A DNA stretch of 64,000 bases from Camellia lanceoleosa (GCA_025200525.1 CM045759.1:3224001-3288000), one strand, 5' to 3'. Positions 23,046 to 35,082 are shown, counted from the stretch's first letter. Numbers and translations are program-made. The notes: generated by a model not told the origin, from the letters alone.

Positions 23046-25446
23046 TGTGACAACCCTCGCCACTGATTACTATTAAACTGTGATTGAACATGATAAGTAA
23101 CTGATTAGGATGAAATCCTAAACTGATTACATGAGTATGGTGTTTGGTTGCATTTCTATCTGTTTATCAATTGATTTATCTGTTCATGTTTTAAGTTTTG
23201 AACTACAAATTGAAGGCCTTTTCGGCGGCAGAATCTGAAATTGATTGGTATTTTATGATAGTTAGAATTTATGTGATTTTATGGTAGGTTTAATTTAAAT
23301 TTGATTTGGAACGATTAAATCATATTAAATAAGGATTAATTACATTAGTTTGGCTTTATTACCAAATTGCCACTTAGTGGACAATCTTAGACCATTCTTT
23401 GTCTACTTCCCTCATGTTTGATATGCCATTCATTTCCTCTAGAGACCAAAAACGTGAGAGAGAGCTAGAGAGTTGGAAGTAAGCTTGAGTTCATCAAAAT
23501 TTGCTTGAGACTTAGAAGATTTGGAGGATAATTGCAATTGAGCTTTCATTACCTTGATATTCAAGACCTAAGGTAGGAAATCATTTTCTTGATTGTGAAT
23601 TCTAGTTGTATCTTGCATGGTCCATGGTAAATTAGTGTTTAGATTCAAGAATTGGTTCAAAATGTTGAATTGAGTAGTAATCCATGCATGTATGTTTACA
23701 TTCTTGAATTTTGAGGTTGTTTTCCTAGAATCCTCACATGTATGTCCATATTTGGGTTATAGTTCATGAATTCATCATGTTTTTGAGTGAATTGACTCAT
23801 TTGATCAAGTATTTGAAGCTTTGATTTCAATTGAACACTTGTATGTTACATATACATTATGTTCATGAAGTTTTGTTGGATTTGTGTTTAATTGAACTAC
23901 TTTTGGGCTTTGATTTTGCAAATTGATCTTTGAAACATGTCATATTATGAGTTTTAAAGTGTTTTCCAGAAAATTGGCCCAAAAGAACCGAATTTGATGC
24001 TTCAAATGTTGAATTTGAGCTTGGAGGTTCAATTTGGAAATTCTAGATTTTGGACCCATGCTCGAGCGTAAGACTTCACGCTTGAGCGTACACTCTGAGT
24101 ACATGTATCCCGCTCGAGTGGGGAAAGTAACGCTCGAGCGTGAAATGCGTGTATCCAGTACTTTTCATGTGTTTACAATCGCCGGCGAGGAATGCACGCC
24201 GAGCGAGATTCTGTGTCTCATGCTCGAGTGGAGGTCGAGCGCCCATCGAGCGTGAATTGCATGCATCCAAGATTTTGCTTGAGTTCTGATCCCGAGTGAA
24301 GGAAGTCACGCTCGAGCAGAGCTCCTTTGTCTGCATGTCTGCTCGAGCGTAGAAAGCCACGCTCAAGCGAGACCCCTGTTTTCTGAAAATTTTAAAAAGT
24401 GTTTTAAAGTACATCTTTGCATCCTCTTTCCATCCTAAGCATTCCCAGGCCATGTTTAAGGCATCTTAACAAGGATATTGATGTAGAACCACACCGAGTC
24501 AAATAGGGACTAAGTCATTGATCCCCAAGCATGTAACTTAGTGTGTGTTCATCCTGTAACTGTGTAGGGTTGGCATCCGAGGACGCTCATTAGCTGCCTA
24601 TAGCCCAGTGCTCTGTGAGTAACAATGTTGTAAAGATATGTTCAATTATGAATATTTTCTGAATGATCAATCGCTCACATCAAACGCCATTGTTTAATGA
24701 ATGAACGTTTGTCCTATTTGTAAACTGTATTCGTGGCATCCATAGCAATTCTTTATTCTTTGTATTGTCATCAAGTTATTCATGAGATCTCTGTCGGTTC
24801 CCATGTTTGGAACTACTATTTCATCGTTATGGTGGCCATCAATCGATCGCTCGTCTGTTAAGACCCTCGCATCTTGTTGCTATTGGATGTACCACATATA
24901 ACTGCTATGGTTTCTAAATGACTGATATGACTGTTTAATGACTGAAAGGACATTCATTCTTAACCTCTTTACACAACTGTTATTCACTGGGCTTTACCTC
25001 ACTGTTTATATTTATATGTAGGTGTCCAGGCACCAGATTGGAGTTAAGACCGTTGGGTTAGCTCCCTTTTTGTCAGCCAACCATCGCGCCTCACTTCGAG
25101 GTTCCAAGTGCTGCCAAGTCAAGGCTGTTTTGGGGTGTTTTAGATTTCCCCTTTTTGCCTCTGTTCTGTAGTAAATGTCTAGACTGGCACTGTACTGTTA
25201 TAGGAGGGATTTGGTCCCTAACCTGAATGTCTGTATGATGTATGTATATACTGTCATGGTTTTGAATGTGAATTTGTGCAGAAAAGTCTTTTTGCATTTA
25301 GACTATCACAGCTCATTAGACATCTTTTATTACTGTTTTGGCTTCCGCCATTTTCTATCAGATATTATCTTTATTAAGCAGCCTTGGTAATCACGGATTC
25401 TTGGCGATTTATGCTAAACCCATAGGGGCGGGTTTGGGTCGTGACA
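23046..25446 (+). mobile_element. LTR-like element B (2401 bp)
   Basis: Begins TGTGACAACCCTCGCC, ends GGGTTTGGGTCGTGACA, and is flanked by a perfect 5-bp duplication TCTCT (23041-23045 and 25447-25451). Non-coding. It shares order and signposts with the copies starting at 19852, 27886 and 30877, including CTAAGGTAGG (23569), GTGTAGGGTTGG...CTGTGAGTAACA (24563-24625) and ATTCACTGGGCTTTA (24971). It holds a CTCGAG array at 24061-24367. Best explained as a solo LTR; a short non-autonomous element with TG/CA ends is the alternative. Confidence 0.75.
24061..24370. repeat. 20-bp-phased CTCGAG palindrome array 2
   Basis: CTCGAG-type hexamers start at 24061/24081, 24113/24133, 24291/24311 and 24342/24362, each pair 20 bp apart, with neighbouring doublets 51-52 bp apart. 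Further single sites lie at 24223 and 24278. Variants CTTGAG and CTCAAG are what CpG deamination of CTCGAG would give. Confidence 0.9.
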
Positions 25447-25501
25447 TCTCTTAACTCTATAAAGTCGGATTTCTTTTTATAAGGGATTCGAGCGACTTTT
25501 T

Positions 25502-25689
25502 TGTTAGGTTGGTGGACCCTGATAAGTACTGTTCACTCAACCCTACTGTTCACTCAAATGCTGGGTCCAATGGGGGATTTTGGGGGGGGCTCCTTGGACC
25601 CCTATTTCCTTCGGAGAGAGGCCCCCCAAACCCCCCACTGGACCCAGTGTTTGAGTGAACAGTACTTATCAGGATCCACCGACCCAATA
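25502..25689 (-). repeat. Copia 3' LTR, 188 bp, near-palindromic
   Basis: It follows the purine tract AAGTGGGAGA on the minus strand and ends CCAACCTAACA. Its two halves are inverted copies: GGTGGACCCTGATAAGTACT at one side and its inverse with one change at the other, both with TGTTCACTCAA. One arm carries a 17-bp tandem duplication of TACTGTTCACTCAACCC. The LTR start reads TATTGGG rather than TG, probably a mutation. Confidence 0.65.
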
Positions 25690-25769
25690 ATCTCCCACTT
25701 GGAACCTGATAATACAAGCTCTTTATCATCTTCATCACATAGAGGAACGCCGCAACAACTCGATCTTTC

Positions 25770-27230
25770 TTCATCAATCTTGAAGGCCAAACTGAAGTTG
25801 CACAACTTCAGTTTGTCAATGGTGACTGTCTTGGTCAACATATCTGTTGAATTCTTACTGTCTTGGATCTTCTCAAGTGACAAGACTCCGTCATTTACAA
25901 GTGAACGAATGAAATGGTATCACAGCTGAATATGTTTCGTCCTTGAATGAAAAGTCGGATTCTTTGCTAGATGAATAGCACTCTGACTGTCACTATGTAA
26001 AATACTTATCTCTTGCATCCTACCCAACTCTGCTAGGAAATTTTGTAACCAAATCATCTCCTTCCTAGCTTCAGTAATAGCAACATACTCCGCCTTTGTT
26101 GTAGAAAGGGCCACAATCTTCTATAATTGTGAAATCCAACTCACTGCTGTACCACCTAATGTGTAAACATAACCAGTAGTACTCTTTCTGTTATCCATAT
26201 CACTAGCCAAGTTTGCATCAACATAACCATGTAACTCGATGCCGATTTGTCTGAAACAAAGTGCCATGTTTGTAGTACCACTCAAGTATCTAAAGATCCA
26301 CTTCACTACCTCCCAATGCTACTTGCCTAGATTACTCATGTACCTACTAACCACTCCCACTGCATATGCAATGTCTGGTCTAGTACAAACCATAGCATAC
26401 ATTATACTATTGATAGCTGAAGCATATGGAACACGTTCCATGTAAGCCTGCTCTTCTTCGATCTTCGGAGACTGCTCTTTGGTAAGTCTGAAGTGGCTAG
26501 CCAATGGAGTGCTCACTAGTTTTGCACCATCCATGCTAAACCTCTTGAGAACTTTCTTGACATACTCAGCTTGTTACAACTTCAAAGGACCATTTACCTT
26601 GTCCCCGTGAATCCTTATACCAAGGATTTTGTTTGCAACTCTAAGATCCTTCATCTCAAATTGGTTGGATAAAAGTTTGTTCAATCTTTTTATCTCTTCA
26701 ATGCTAGATCCTGCGATAAGCATATCATCAACATATAAGAGCAAAATAATATAACTTTTGTCAAACCTTTTGAAATAATAGTAATGATCTGCTTAATATC
26801 TTGTAAAACCGCTGCTACACATAAACCCATCAAACTTCTTGTATCACTGCCTAAGGGCTTGTTTCAAACTATACTAGTTTTTTCGAAGTTTGCATACAAA
26901 CTCCTCTTTGCCACGTGCCAAGAAACCTTGTGGTTGCTTCATGTAAATTTCCTTCTCCAAATCACCATGGAGACAAGCCGTCTTCACATCCATCTGCTCA
27001 AGATGCAAATCTTCAGCAACCACAATTCCCAACACTAATCTGATAGTGGTCAACTTCACAACTAGAGAGAAAATTTCAGTGTAGTCAACCATTTCCTTTT
27101 GCTGAAATTCCTTTGCAACCAATCTGGCCTTGTAGCGTTTACTCCCATCATGTTCCTGTTTGACCCTATAAACCCACTTGTTGTGCAAAGCTTTCTTATC
27201 CACTGGTAATTCAATCAACTCTCATGTCTG
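25770..27230 (-). pseudogene. Copia reverse transcriptase and RNase H
   Basis: Minus-strand pieces in several frames. The RT N-terminal part contains KARLVAKEFQQKEMVDYTE and MDVKTACLHGDLEKEIYMKQ. RNase H contains STTKAEYVAITEARKEMIWL and HSDSQSAIHLAKNPTFHSRT, and the tail matches the end of the Copia polyprotein. At least three frame breaks occur between 27218 and 25780, and the RT active-site segment (about 26700-26760) is present but disrupted. It cannot make a functional product. Confidence 0.85.
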
Positions 27231-27622
27231 GTTTTCCATGAGTGAATCCATTTCATCCTGCATAGTTGACTCCCACTTAATTGAATCATCAACCTGGAAA
27301 GCCTCATCATAACTTTCGAGTTCACCCCATCAGACAACAACAAATAATGTAAAGATGGAGACCAACGCTGTGTAGGTTTAGACTCTCTTTATGATCATAT
27401 CAACTTAGGAATAGGAGCATGTGGCTCAGTATGTGGAATTAGATTTTCAGGATTATTCTGAATCCTACTATTCAAATCACTCTCACTAATCTCTTTTAAC
27501 TCAACATGCTAATGACAAGTAACAGATTTAGATTCAGATGTAGACTTATCCTTCTCTTTGTACATTACTTTCTCATTAAATATGACATCTCTACTTCTGA
27601 TTATTTTTCGATTTTTATCATC

Positions 27623-27885
27623 CTAAAACCGATAACCAAATTGATCAATGTTATACCCAATAAAAGTACATTTAACAAATTTCAGATCAAGTTTACTTCT
27701 ATTAGCAGAATCTATACGCGCATATGAAACATAGCCAAATACTTTCAAAAAAGAAAGATTTATCTCTTTACCGTTCCAAGCTTCTTCTGGTAACTCTCCA
27801 TCCAATGGAACAGATGGACCACGGTTAATCAGATATACTGCAGTGTTAACTACATCTGTCCAAAACATCTTCGGTAATCCGGCAT
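27623..27885 (-). pseudogene. Copia integrase, 3' part
   Basis: Contains WTDVVNTAVYLINRGPSVPL and a downstream YVSYARIDSANRSKLD stretch, the end of the Copia integrase core. The reading continues directly from 30374 once the inserted LTR-like element is skipped. Confidence 0.85.
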
Positions 27886-30373
27886 TGTCACGACCCAAAC
27901 CCGCCCCTATGGGTTTAGCACCGTAACCGGCCAGTAATCCGTGATTACCGAAGGCCTGCTTAACAGTAAGACAGTAAAACAGAGTACAGGGGCATGGCGG
28001 AAGCCAAAACAGTAAATAAACAATGTCCAATGAGCTGTGACAGTCTGTATGCAAAAAGACTTTTCATTCATATGTACAGTCAGTGACAAAACAGTATGCA
28101 CAATATTTACAATCCGACAGAACAGGGACCAAATCCCTATTAAACAGTACAGTGCAGTGCTATCAGTCTATACAGTTATACAAAACAGATACAGAGATAG
28201 ACAGGAGGACTAAAAACACCCCTAAGCCATAGCTTGACAGGCTCGGAACCTCGCATTGAGGCACAGTGGTTGGCTTGACCAAAAAGGGGAGTGTAACCCA
28301 TGCTCCTAGCTCCGGTCTGGTGCCTGAACACTTACATATATATATGAGCAGTGAGCTAAAGCCCAGTGAATAACATAATGCGTAAAGAGGTTTAGAATGA
28401 ATGTCCTTACAGTAATGAAAACAGTTCATTGATTCCATATATTAGTCATTCAGTCATTCAGTCATATGTGGTATATCCATTAGCATAGCAATACAGTAAA
28501 TAGTAGGTCTAAAAAGACCGAACAGTACAGTAGGTCTTGAAAGGCCGAACAGTCAATGATGGCCATCAATCAGTAAACAGTAGTGGTTCCAACAAGGGAA
28601 CCGACAGAGATCTCTGTAAAGAATAACGATGTGAGTTACTAAGGATGCCATAATACAGTTCAGAATATAGGACATACATTCATTCAATTAGCAGTATCGA
28701 TTCAGAAAGCAGTTCAGTTAAATAGTCAGAAAACATTCTTAGTTGAACATATCTTTACACAATTGTTACTCACAGAGTTCTAGGCTATAGTTAGGTTAGA
28801 GCGTGTCTCCAGTCGCTAACCCTATACAGTTTACAGAACGAACACACACTAAGCTACACAGTTGGGAAAGATAACAACTTAATCCCTAATTGCCTCGGTG
28901 TGTTCTACATCTCTATCCTCATTAAGATGTCTTAAACATGTCCTAGGAATGCCTAGGATGGAAAGAGGATGCAAAGACGCACTTTTAAACACTTTACAAA
29001 ATTTTCAGAAAATAGGGGTCTCGCTCAAGCATGGCTTTCTATGCTCGAGCGGGCATGCAGACAAAGGAGCTCTGCTCGAGCTTGACTTCCGTCGCTCGAG
29101 CGGACTGTAAGCTACAGCGAAAATACTGGATGCTCAAAATTCACGCTCGACGGGCGCTTGACCCTCGCTCGAGCGTGAGACACAAGTCCTCGTTCGAGCG
29201 TGAATTCTCTCGCTCGAGCGGACTGCAAGCTCATGCAAAGTATTGGATGCACGCATTTCACGCTCGAGCGTCACTTCACTCGCTCGAGCGGAAGGCATGA
29301 TCATAGAGTGTACGCTCGAGCGTGGAGTTCCTCGCTCGAGCATGGGTCCAAAATCTGAAAATTTCAGATTTGAACCTCAAGCTCAAAACCAAGTTTTAAT
29401 GCATCAAATTCGATCCTCTTGAGCTAATTTTCTGGGAAACACTTCAAAACCCATAATATTACATGTTTCAAAGATCAATTTGATAAATCAAAGCCCAAGG
29501 GTATTTCAATTAAATCCAATTTCAAACCCAATTTCATGAACATGATGAACGTGGAACATGCATGGATTCAAATCATTTGAAAGGTTTAAATACAAGCTCA
29601 AATGAGCTAATTCTTTTCAAACAAGATGAAATCATGGTCTTAAACATAATTATGAGCATGTATGTAACATTTTGCCATGAAACTAACTTAAACTGAACAA
29701 TACAAACATGCATGCATGTTCAACACTATTAGACTAAATCTTGACTTAGCTCTTTAAACTACCATGATCCATGCTAGAAGGAACTTAAATACACAATTAA
29801 GAGGATGAAACTCATACCTAGGTCCCTCAATTACAAGCCTAGAGGCTCAATAAAGCAAGAACTCCTTTAATCTTCTCAAGCAAAGTGAGGTGAAATCTAC
29901 TCTCCCTCTTGTCTCTCTCTAGTCGGCTAGGACACTTAACAAGGCTGATGAAATGTTTGTTGAATGTATGATAAGGCTCAAATAGGTGTTGCCTAAGTGG
30001 TCCACTCACATGGCAATGTGGTAATTAAGGCCAACTTTTGAAATTAGCTTATTTTAATCTAATTTAATCATACCAAATCACTTTTCAGATAATTACACCA
30101 TAAAATCACATAAAATCTAATTAACACAGAGCATCAATCAATTTCAGATTCGGCCGCCGATAAAGCCTTCAATTTGCAGTTTAAATATAAAACACAAACA
30201 GATAATTAAACAGGCAACAGATAGAATTGCAATTTAACTAACATATTCAATCAATTCAGTTCCAGATTTTAATCAGTCAGTTCAGTATTTCAATCAGTTC
30301 AATTACCCATCATATTAGTCTCAGTTTACAGTAATTAGTAATTAATCGGTAAGCAGTGGTGAGGGTTGTTACA
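27886..30373 (-). mobile_element. LTR-like element C (2488 bp)
   Basis: On the plus strand it runs from TGTCACGACCCAAACCCGCC to GAGGGTTGTTACA, i.e. the family consensus inverted. GGCAT precedes and AGCAT follows, a 5-bp duplication with one mismatch. Inserted within the integrase of the Copia element. On the minus strand the shared signposts are donor-like GACCTAGGTATG (29822), acceptor-like TATAGGGTTAG (28826), CTGTGAGTAAC (28775) and ATATGTAAGTGTTCAGG. It holds the clearest CTCGAG doublet array. Confidence 0.75.
29020..29342. repeat. 20-bp-phased CTCGAG palindrome array 3
   Basis: Five doublets start at 29024/29044, 29075/29095, 29193/29213, 29263/29283 and 29315/29335. Every doublet is spaced 20 bp; first members are 51, 118, 70 and 52 bp apart. 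Most sites are the full palindrome CGCTCGAGCG. Confidence 0.92.
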
Positions 30374-30876
30374 AGCATGTATCCTCATACTTCTAGCATG
30401 TTCATTCAGAGTTCTATTCATGTGTTCTGTAATGCAATTCTGTTGAGGTGTCTTTCAAATAGTCTTTTCTATTCTAATTTCACTTTCTACACAATATTTC
30501 TTGAACTTATTGTTCTCATATTCCCCTTCATTATCTAATCTCAAGCACTTAATTCTCAGATTTGTTTCAATCTTCACCAAGGCTTTTCACTTCTTAAAAG
30601 TAGCATAAACTTCAGATTTATGTTTCAGAAAATAAACTCATACCTTTCTCGTTGAGTCGTCGATAAAGGTAACATATTATGATGATCCTCCAAGAAATGA
30701 AAGGTCCCCACAAATTTATATGAACCAACTCTAACTTTTCTGACTTTGGTTTCCAGCCATCCTTTGAAAAACTGACTCTTTTTTGTTTGCCGAAGATGCA
30801 ATCTTCATAAAAGTCAATGTCCACTGATTTCAAATATGACAGTTTCCCTTTAGATGCAAGTACCTTTATCCTTTTT
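30374..30876 (-). pseudogene. Copia integrase, 5' part
   Basis: Includes the GAG-pre-integrase end and zinc-binding region (DFYEDCIFGKQKRVSF) and the integrase core start (KLELVHINLWGP), then a broken core up to 30374. It lies between two inserted LTR-like elements. Confidence 0.8.
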
Positions 30877-33339
30877 TGTCACGACCAAACCTTACCTATG
30901 GGTTTAGCATCAGAATCGCCAAGAATCCGGATTATCAAGGCTTTCAACAAAGAATACGCTTAAACAGTAGTACGGCTGGCGGAAGCCAATACAAGAAATA
31001 ACTAGTGTCCATTGAAATGTGAAAATCATGTCAAAAACATTTTTATGCATTCATACGCTTCAACACAAGACCATCTATACAATCATATACAACAACAAGA
31101 CGGATCGAATCCTCGATAATGCGATAAGCGATCTATACAAAAGTACAATACAGTAAGGAGACCGATGAGGGACACAAAAACATCCCAAGCCATAGCATGG
31201 CAACTCGGAACCTCGCAGTGAGGCACATAGTAGCTTGACAAAATCGGGGACCCACCCACGCCCTAGCTCCAGTTCTTTGAGAACCTACATATATATATAA
31301 ACAAAGGAGCTAAAGCCCTGAATAACATACAACAGAAAGAGGTTATGAATGAATGTCCTACAAGAATGAAATCAGTTCATTAAACAAGATTTCTTTTCAA
31401 GATTTCATCAATCACCATATGTGGTACATCCATTAGCCTATAAATGAGGGTCCAAAAGGACCAGTCTTAACGGACCCAACAAAGAATGATGGCCATCAAT
31501 CAAGAAATGATGGTTCCTCAAGGAAACCGACAGAGCTCAGAATAAAGAATACCAATGCTAAGGATGCCACAATACAGCCTGTAATACAGACATACATTCA
31601 TTCAGTAAACAATATCAGTTCAATAAACAATTCAGTTCAGTATTCAAAAGATAACCATTTTGAACATATCTTTACACAATTGTTACTCACAGAGATTAGG
31701 CTATAGTAACTAGAGCGCGTCCCCGAGAGCCAACCCTAAACAGTTAACAAATAGAACACACACTAAGTTTACAGTCGGAAAGGATGATAATTAAATCCCT
31801 AAATTCCTCGGTGTGGTTTTATGTCTAAATCCTCATTAAGATGTCTTAAACTAGGCCTAAGAATGCCTAGGATGGGATGAGGATGCAAAAAATACAGTTG
31901 GAAGGCATTTTTCAAAAGTTGCTGAAAACAGGGGTCTCGCTCGAGCGAGCCTTCCTTCGCTCGAGCAAGGTTGCAAAAACAAAGGCTTCGCTTGAGCAAA
32001 CAATCCTTCGCTCGAGCGGTCTGATGAAACAGTAAAAGTACTGGATGCTCGATTTTTACGCGTGATGCTCGCGCGATGCTTGCTCGAGCAAGCTTCCAAA
32101 ATCAAAGGGTTCGCTCGAGCGAGCCTTCCTTCGCTCGAGCGGTCTGATGAAACAGTAAAAGTACTGGATGCTCGATTTTTACGCTCGAGCCACCAATCCT
32201 TCGCTCGAGCGTGGCTCAGAGGAAACCTTGGTCGCTCGAGCGAGGAATCCTTCGCTCGAGCGAAGAAGCCAAATCTGGAATTTCCAGATTTGCCTTCCAA
32301 GCTCAAACCAAGCATTCTCTCACTCAAAACTCGACCTCTTGGGCCCAAATTCTGGAAAATACATTCTAAGACAATGTACAACAAGTTTCAAAAGCCAATT
32401 TATGAATTCAAGCCCCAAAGGTGAGTCAATTAAAACCATTTTTCAAACCCATTTTCAAGAAAATGTCAAAACATGCAATGCATGATCTTTAAACCAAAAT
32501 CAAGCTTCAATTCTTGTCTATTGAGCTCCAATCTTTGAAAACAATGTGGAAAACATGGATTATGATAAAAACATGGACATGCATGTATAATTCTCCAAGA
32601 ATTTGACTTCAAAATATGCCAAATGACCATGCATGCAACATTCAAGCTTCAATTCAACATTCTTGCACTAAATCATGGCCTAGCTCTCTAATTGGGCATG
32701 AACCATGCAAAATGAGGCTCAAGGACAACAAGAAGAAGATGATTTCCTTACCTAGAGTGTCAATTTCAAGGTGTGGAAGCTAGATTATGCCAAGTTAGAC
32801 ACCAATTCCAAGCAATTTCCAAGAAGAACTCAACTCTCTCTCAATTCTCTCTACTTCTCTTCTAAGGTCGGCTATGGAGGAAAGAAATGGCTGATGAAAT
32901 GTTTTCTCTAAGTGTATAAGGTGTATAAGGCTCATTATGATTGAATAAACAAGCTCCACTCACCATGGCAATTTGTTAAATAACTAACACTTGTGCTTAA
33001 CTCAACTTTTAGTCTAATTTAATCAATTTAATCATACCTAATCAATTTTCAAATAAATATACCATAAAATCAGGAATATTCTACTGAGTCCAAAACACTA
33101 AACGGTTTCTAATTCGGCCGCCGATAAGGCCTTCAATTAGCAGTTTAAACATATAAATTCAAACAGATAATCAACCAATTAAACAGATGCAACATGCAAT
33201 TCAATAGATAAACTATTCAATTTCAATCAGTCCATTCAGTACTTTAGTTAATCCAATTATCAGTCATTATCAGTTCGGTTTAACAGTAATCAGTACGCAA
33301 TTTAGTAGTTAACCGGTAATCAGTACAAGGGTTGTTACA
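30877..33339 (-). mobile_element. LTR-like element D (2463 bp)
   Basis: Plus-strand ends TGTCACGACCAAACC and GGGTTGTTACA. CTTTTT flanks both sides (30871-30876 and 33340-33345), a 5-6-bp target duplication. Inserted between the Copia protease and integrase regions. Minus-strand signposts are CTCTAGGTAAGG (32754), TTTAGGGTTGG (31739), CTGTGAGTAAC (31692) and ATATGTAGGTTCTC. Confidence 0.75.
31936..32264. repeat. 20-bp-phased CTCGAG palindrome array 4
   Basis: Doublets start at 31940/31960, 31991/32011, 32114/32134, 32184/32204 and 32235/32255, with an extra site at 32083. Doublet starts are 51, 123, 70 and 51 bp apart, almost the same register as the array at 29024-29340. A 70-bp stretch (TCTGATGAAACAGTAAAAGT) is also repeated inside. 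Confidence 0.92.
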
Positions 33340-35049
33340 CTTTTTGACTCGTATGCCCAAGCTTTTGGTGCCACAGATTTGAGTCTTCTTTCTTACTAAC
33401 AACGGCTACTGCATCCTTATTGTTCGTAGTCATGTAAATGGTGCCTTATTTTTTACCATGAACAATAACTATGGTTCCTTTGGTGATTTTCCACAAACCA
33501 CCCATGAAGGTTACAACATGACCTTCATCATCAAGTTGTTCAACAGAAATCAAGTTTCTTTTTAAATCCGACACATGTCTGACATTCTGTATCTTTCAAA
33601 TAGATCCGCTTGGTAACCTGATTGTTACATCCCTTTTACTCAAAATTTTTAAAGGTTCATCATCAGCCAGATAAACCTTCTCGAAATCATCACCAATGTA
33701 ATTGTCCATAATTTCCCTCTGTGAAGTAGAATGAAATGATGCCCCAGAATCTAAAATCCAAGATTCAAGAGGGCTGTGAATACTCAAGATCAAAGCATCA
33801 TAAATCTCCTTTGTTGTAGCATTAGCTACAACAGACTTCTGATTTTGATCACCTTTGTTCTTATTCAATGTTGGGCAATCTCTTTTTAGATATCCCTTAT
33901 TTCCACAGTTCCAGCAACTCCGTCCCTCTCCAGTTCTTGACTTGCTTCTATATTTAGATTTTGATCTGTTGCGGTTCGGGTTTCTTCCTACTGTTCTTCC
34001 TGTGGCTTCTGTATTTAGGGTAGAACCTAATGTTTCCCCTAATTCCCTCTTGCGAATTTCTTCACTCATAATTAAATCTCAGATATCATTGTAATTCAAC
34101 TTTTCTTTTCCAGAAGAATTACTTACTACCGTTACAGTACCATTCCAACTTTCTGGCAAACTAGATAGAAGAATTAAAACCCTAACCTCATCATCAAATT
34201 CGATAGAGACAGAACTCAATTGTGTTACCACAATATTGAATTCGTTCAGATGCACAGTCACCAAAACACCTTCTGTCATCCTCAAATTAAATAATCTACG
34301 CATCAAATAAACTTTATTTGAGGCAGAGGGTTTTTCGTACATGTTTGAGAGTGTTGCCATGGGACCCGCTGTAGTCTTCTTGACTTGCTTCTATATTTGG
34401 ATTTTGATTTGTTGCGGTTCGGGTTTCTTCCTACTGATCTTCCTTTGGCTTCTGTATTCAGGGTAGAACCTGATGTTTCCCCTAATTCCCTCTTGTGAAT
34501 TTCTTCACTCAGAATTAAATCTCAGATATCATTGTAATTCAACTTTTCTTTTCCAGAAGAATTACTCACTACTGTTACAGTACCATTCCAACTTTCTGGC
34601 AAACTAGATAGAAGAATTAAAACCCTAACCTCATCATCAAATTCGATAGAGACAGAACTCAATTGTGTTACCACAATACTGAATTCGTTCAGATGCATAG
34701 TCACAAAAGCACCTTTTGTCATCATCAGATTAAACAATCTACGCATCAAATAAACTTTATTTGAGGCAGAGGGTTTTTCGTACATGTTTGAGAGTGCTGC
34801 CATGAGACCCGCTGTAGTCTTCTCATTCGCTATGTTAAACGCAATGTTACGACATAACGTTAGTCGAATAACACCTAGCGCTTGGCGATCAAGAAAAGTT
34901 CACTCACCATCCTTCATCTTTTCTGGTTTCGTCCCTAAAAGGGGCTTATACAGTTTTTTTTGATACAGATAGTCTTCAATCTTCATCTTCCAAAATTCGA
35001 AATCTATGCCATTGAATTTATCGGTTCTAACTTTTTAATCTGTAGCCAT
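33340..35049 (-). pseudogene. Copia gag and protease
   Basis: Gag starts at the ATG at 35049 (followed by an early stop) and continues through the Copia-type gag domain (ALSNMYEKPSASNKVYLM; LILLSSLPESWNGTV). A CCHC knuckle follows whose histidine is replaced by tyrosine (CWNCGNKGYLKRDC). The aspartic protease motif is WILDSGASFHS near 33780-33750. The GAG-pre-integrase region is cut by the element beginning at 33339. A 443-bp tandem duplication repeats part of gag. Confidence 0.85.
33936..34821 (-). repeat. 443-bp tandem duplication within Copia gag
   Basis: Units 33936-34378 and 34379-34821 match closely throughout (both contain CTTGACTTGCTTCTATATTT and the NMYEKPSASNKVY gag segment). The duplication is inside one element, not two nested elements, because the primer site and LTR occur once. 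Confidence 0.9.
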
Positions 35050-35068
35050 CGCTTCCACTCGAACCAAT

Positions 35069-35080
35069 GCTCTGATACCA
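35069..35080 (-). other. Copia primer-binding site (initiator Met tRNA)
   Basis: Minus-strand TGGTATCAGAGC is the standard plant Copia primer site complementary to the 3' end of initiator methionine tRNA. It begins two bases inside the LTR remnant ending CCTAACA. Confidence 0.9.
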
Positions 35081-35082
35081 GT

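Noticed and set aside
24061..24370. CRISPR-like look of regularly spaced repeats
   Set aside because: Repeats are only 6-10 bp, are palindromic, and sit in eukaryotic LTR sequence; there are no cas genes. The spacing pattern is real but it is not a CRISPR array.
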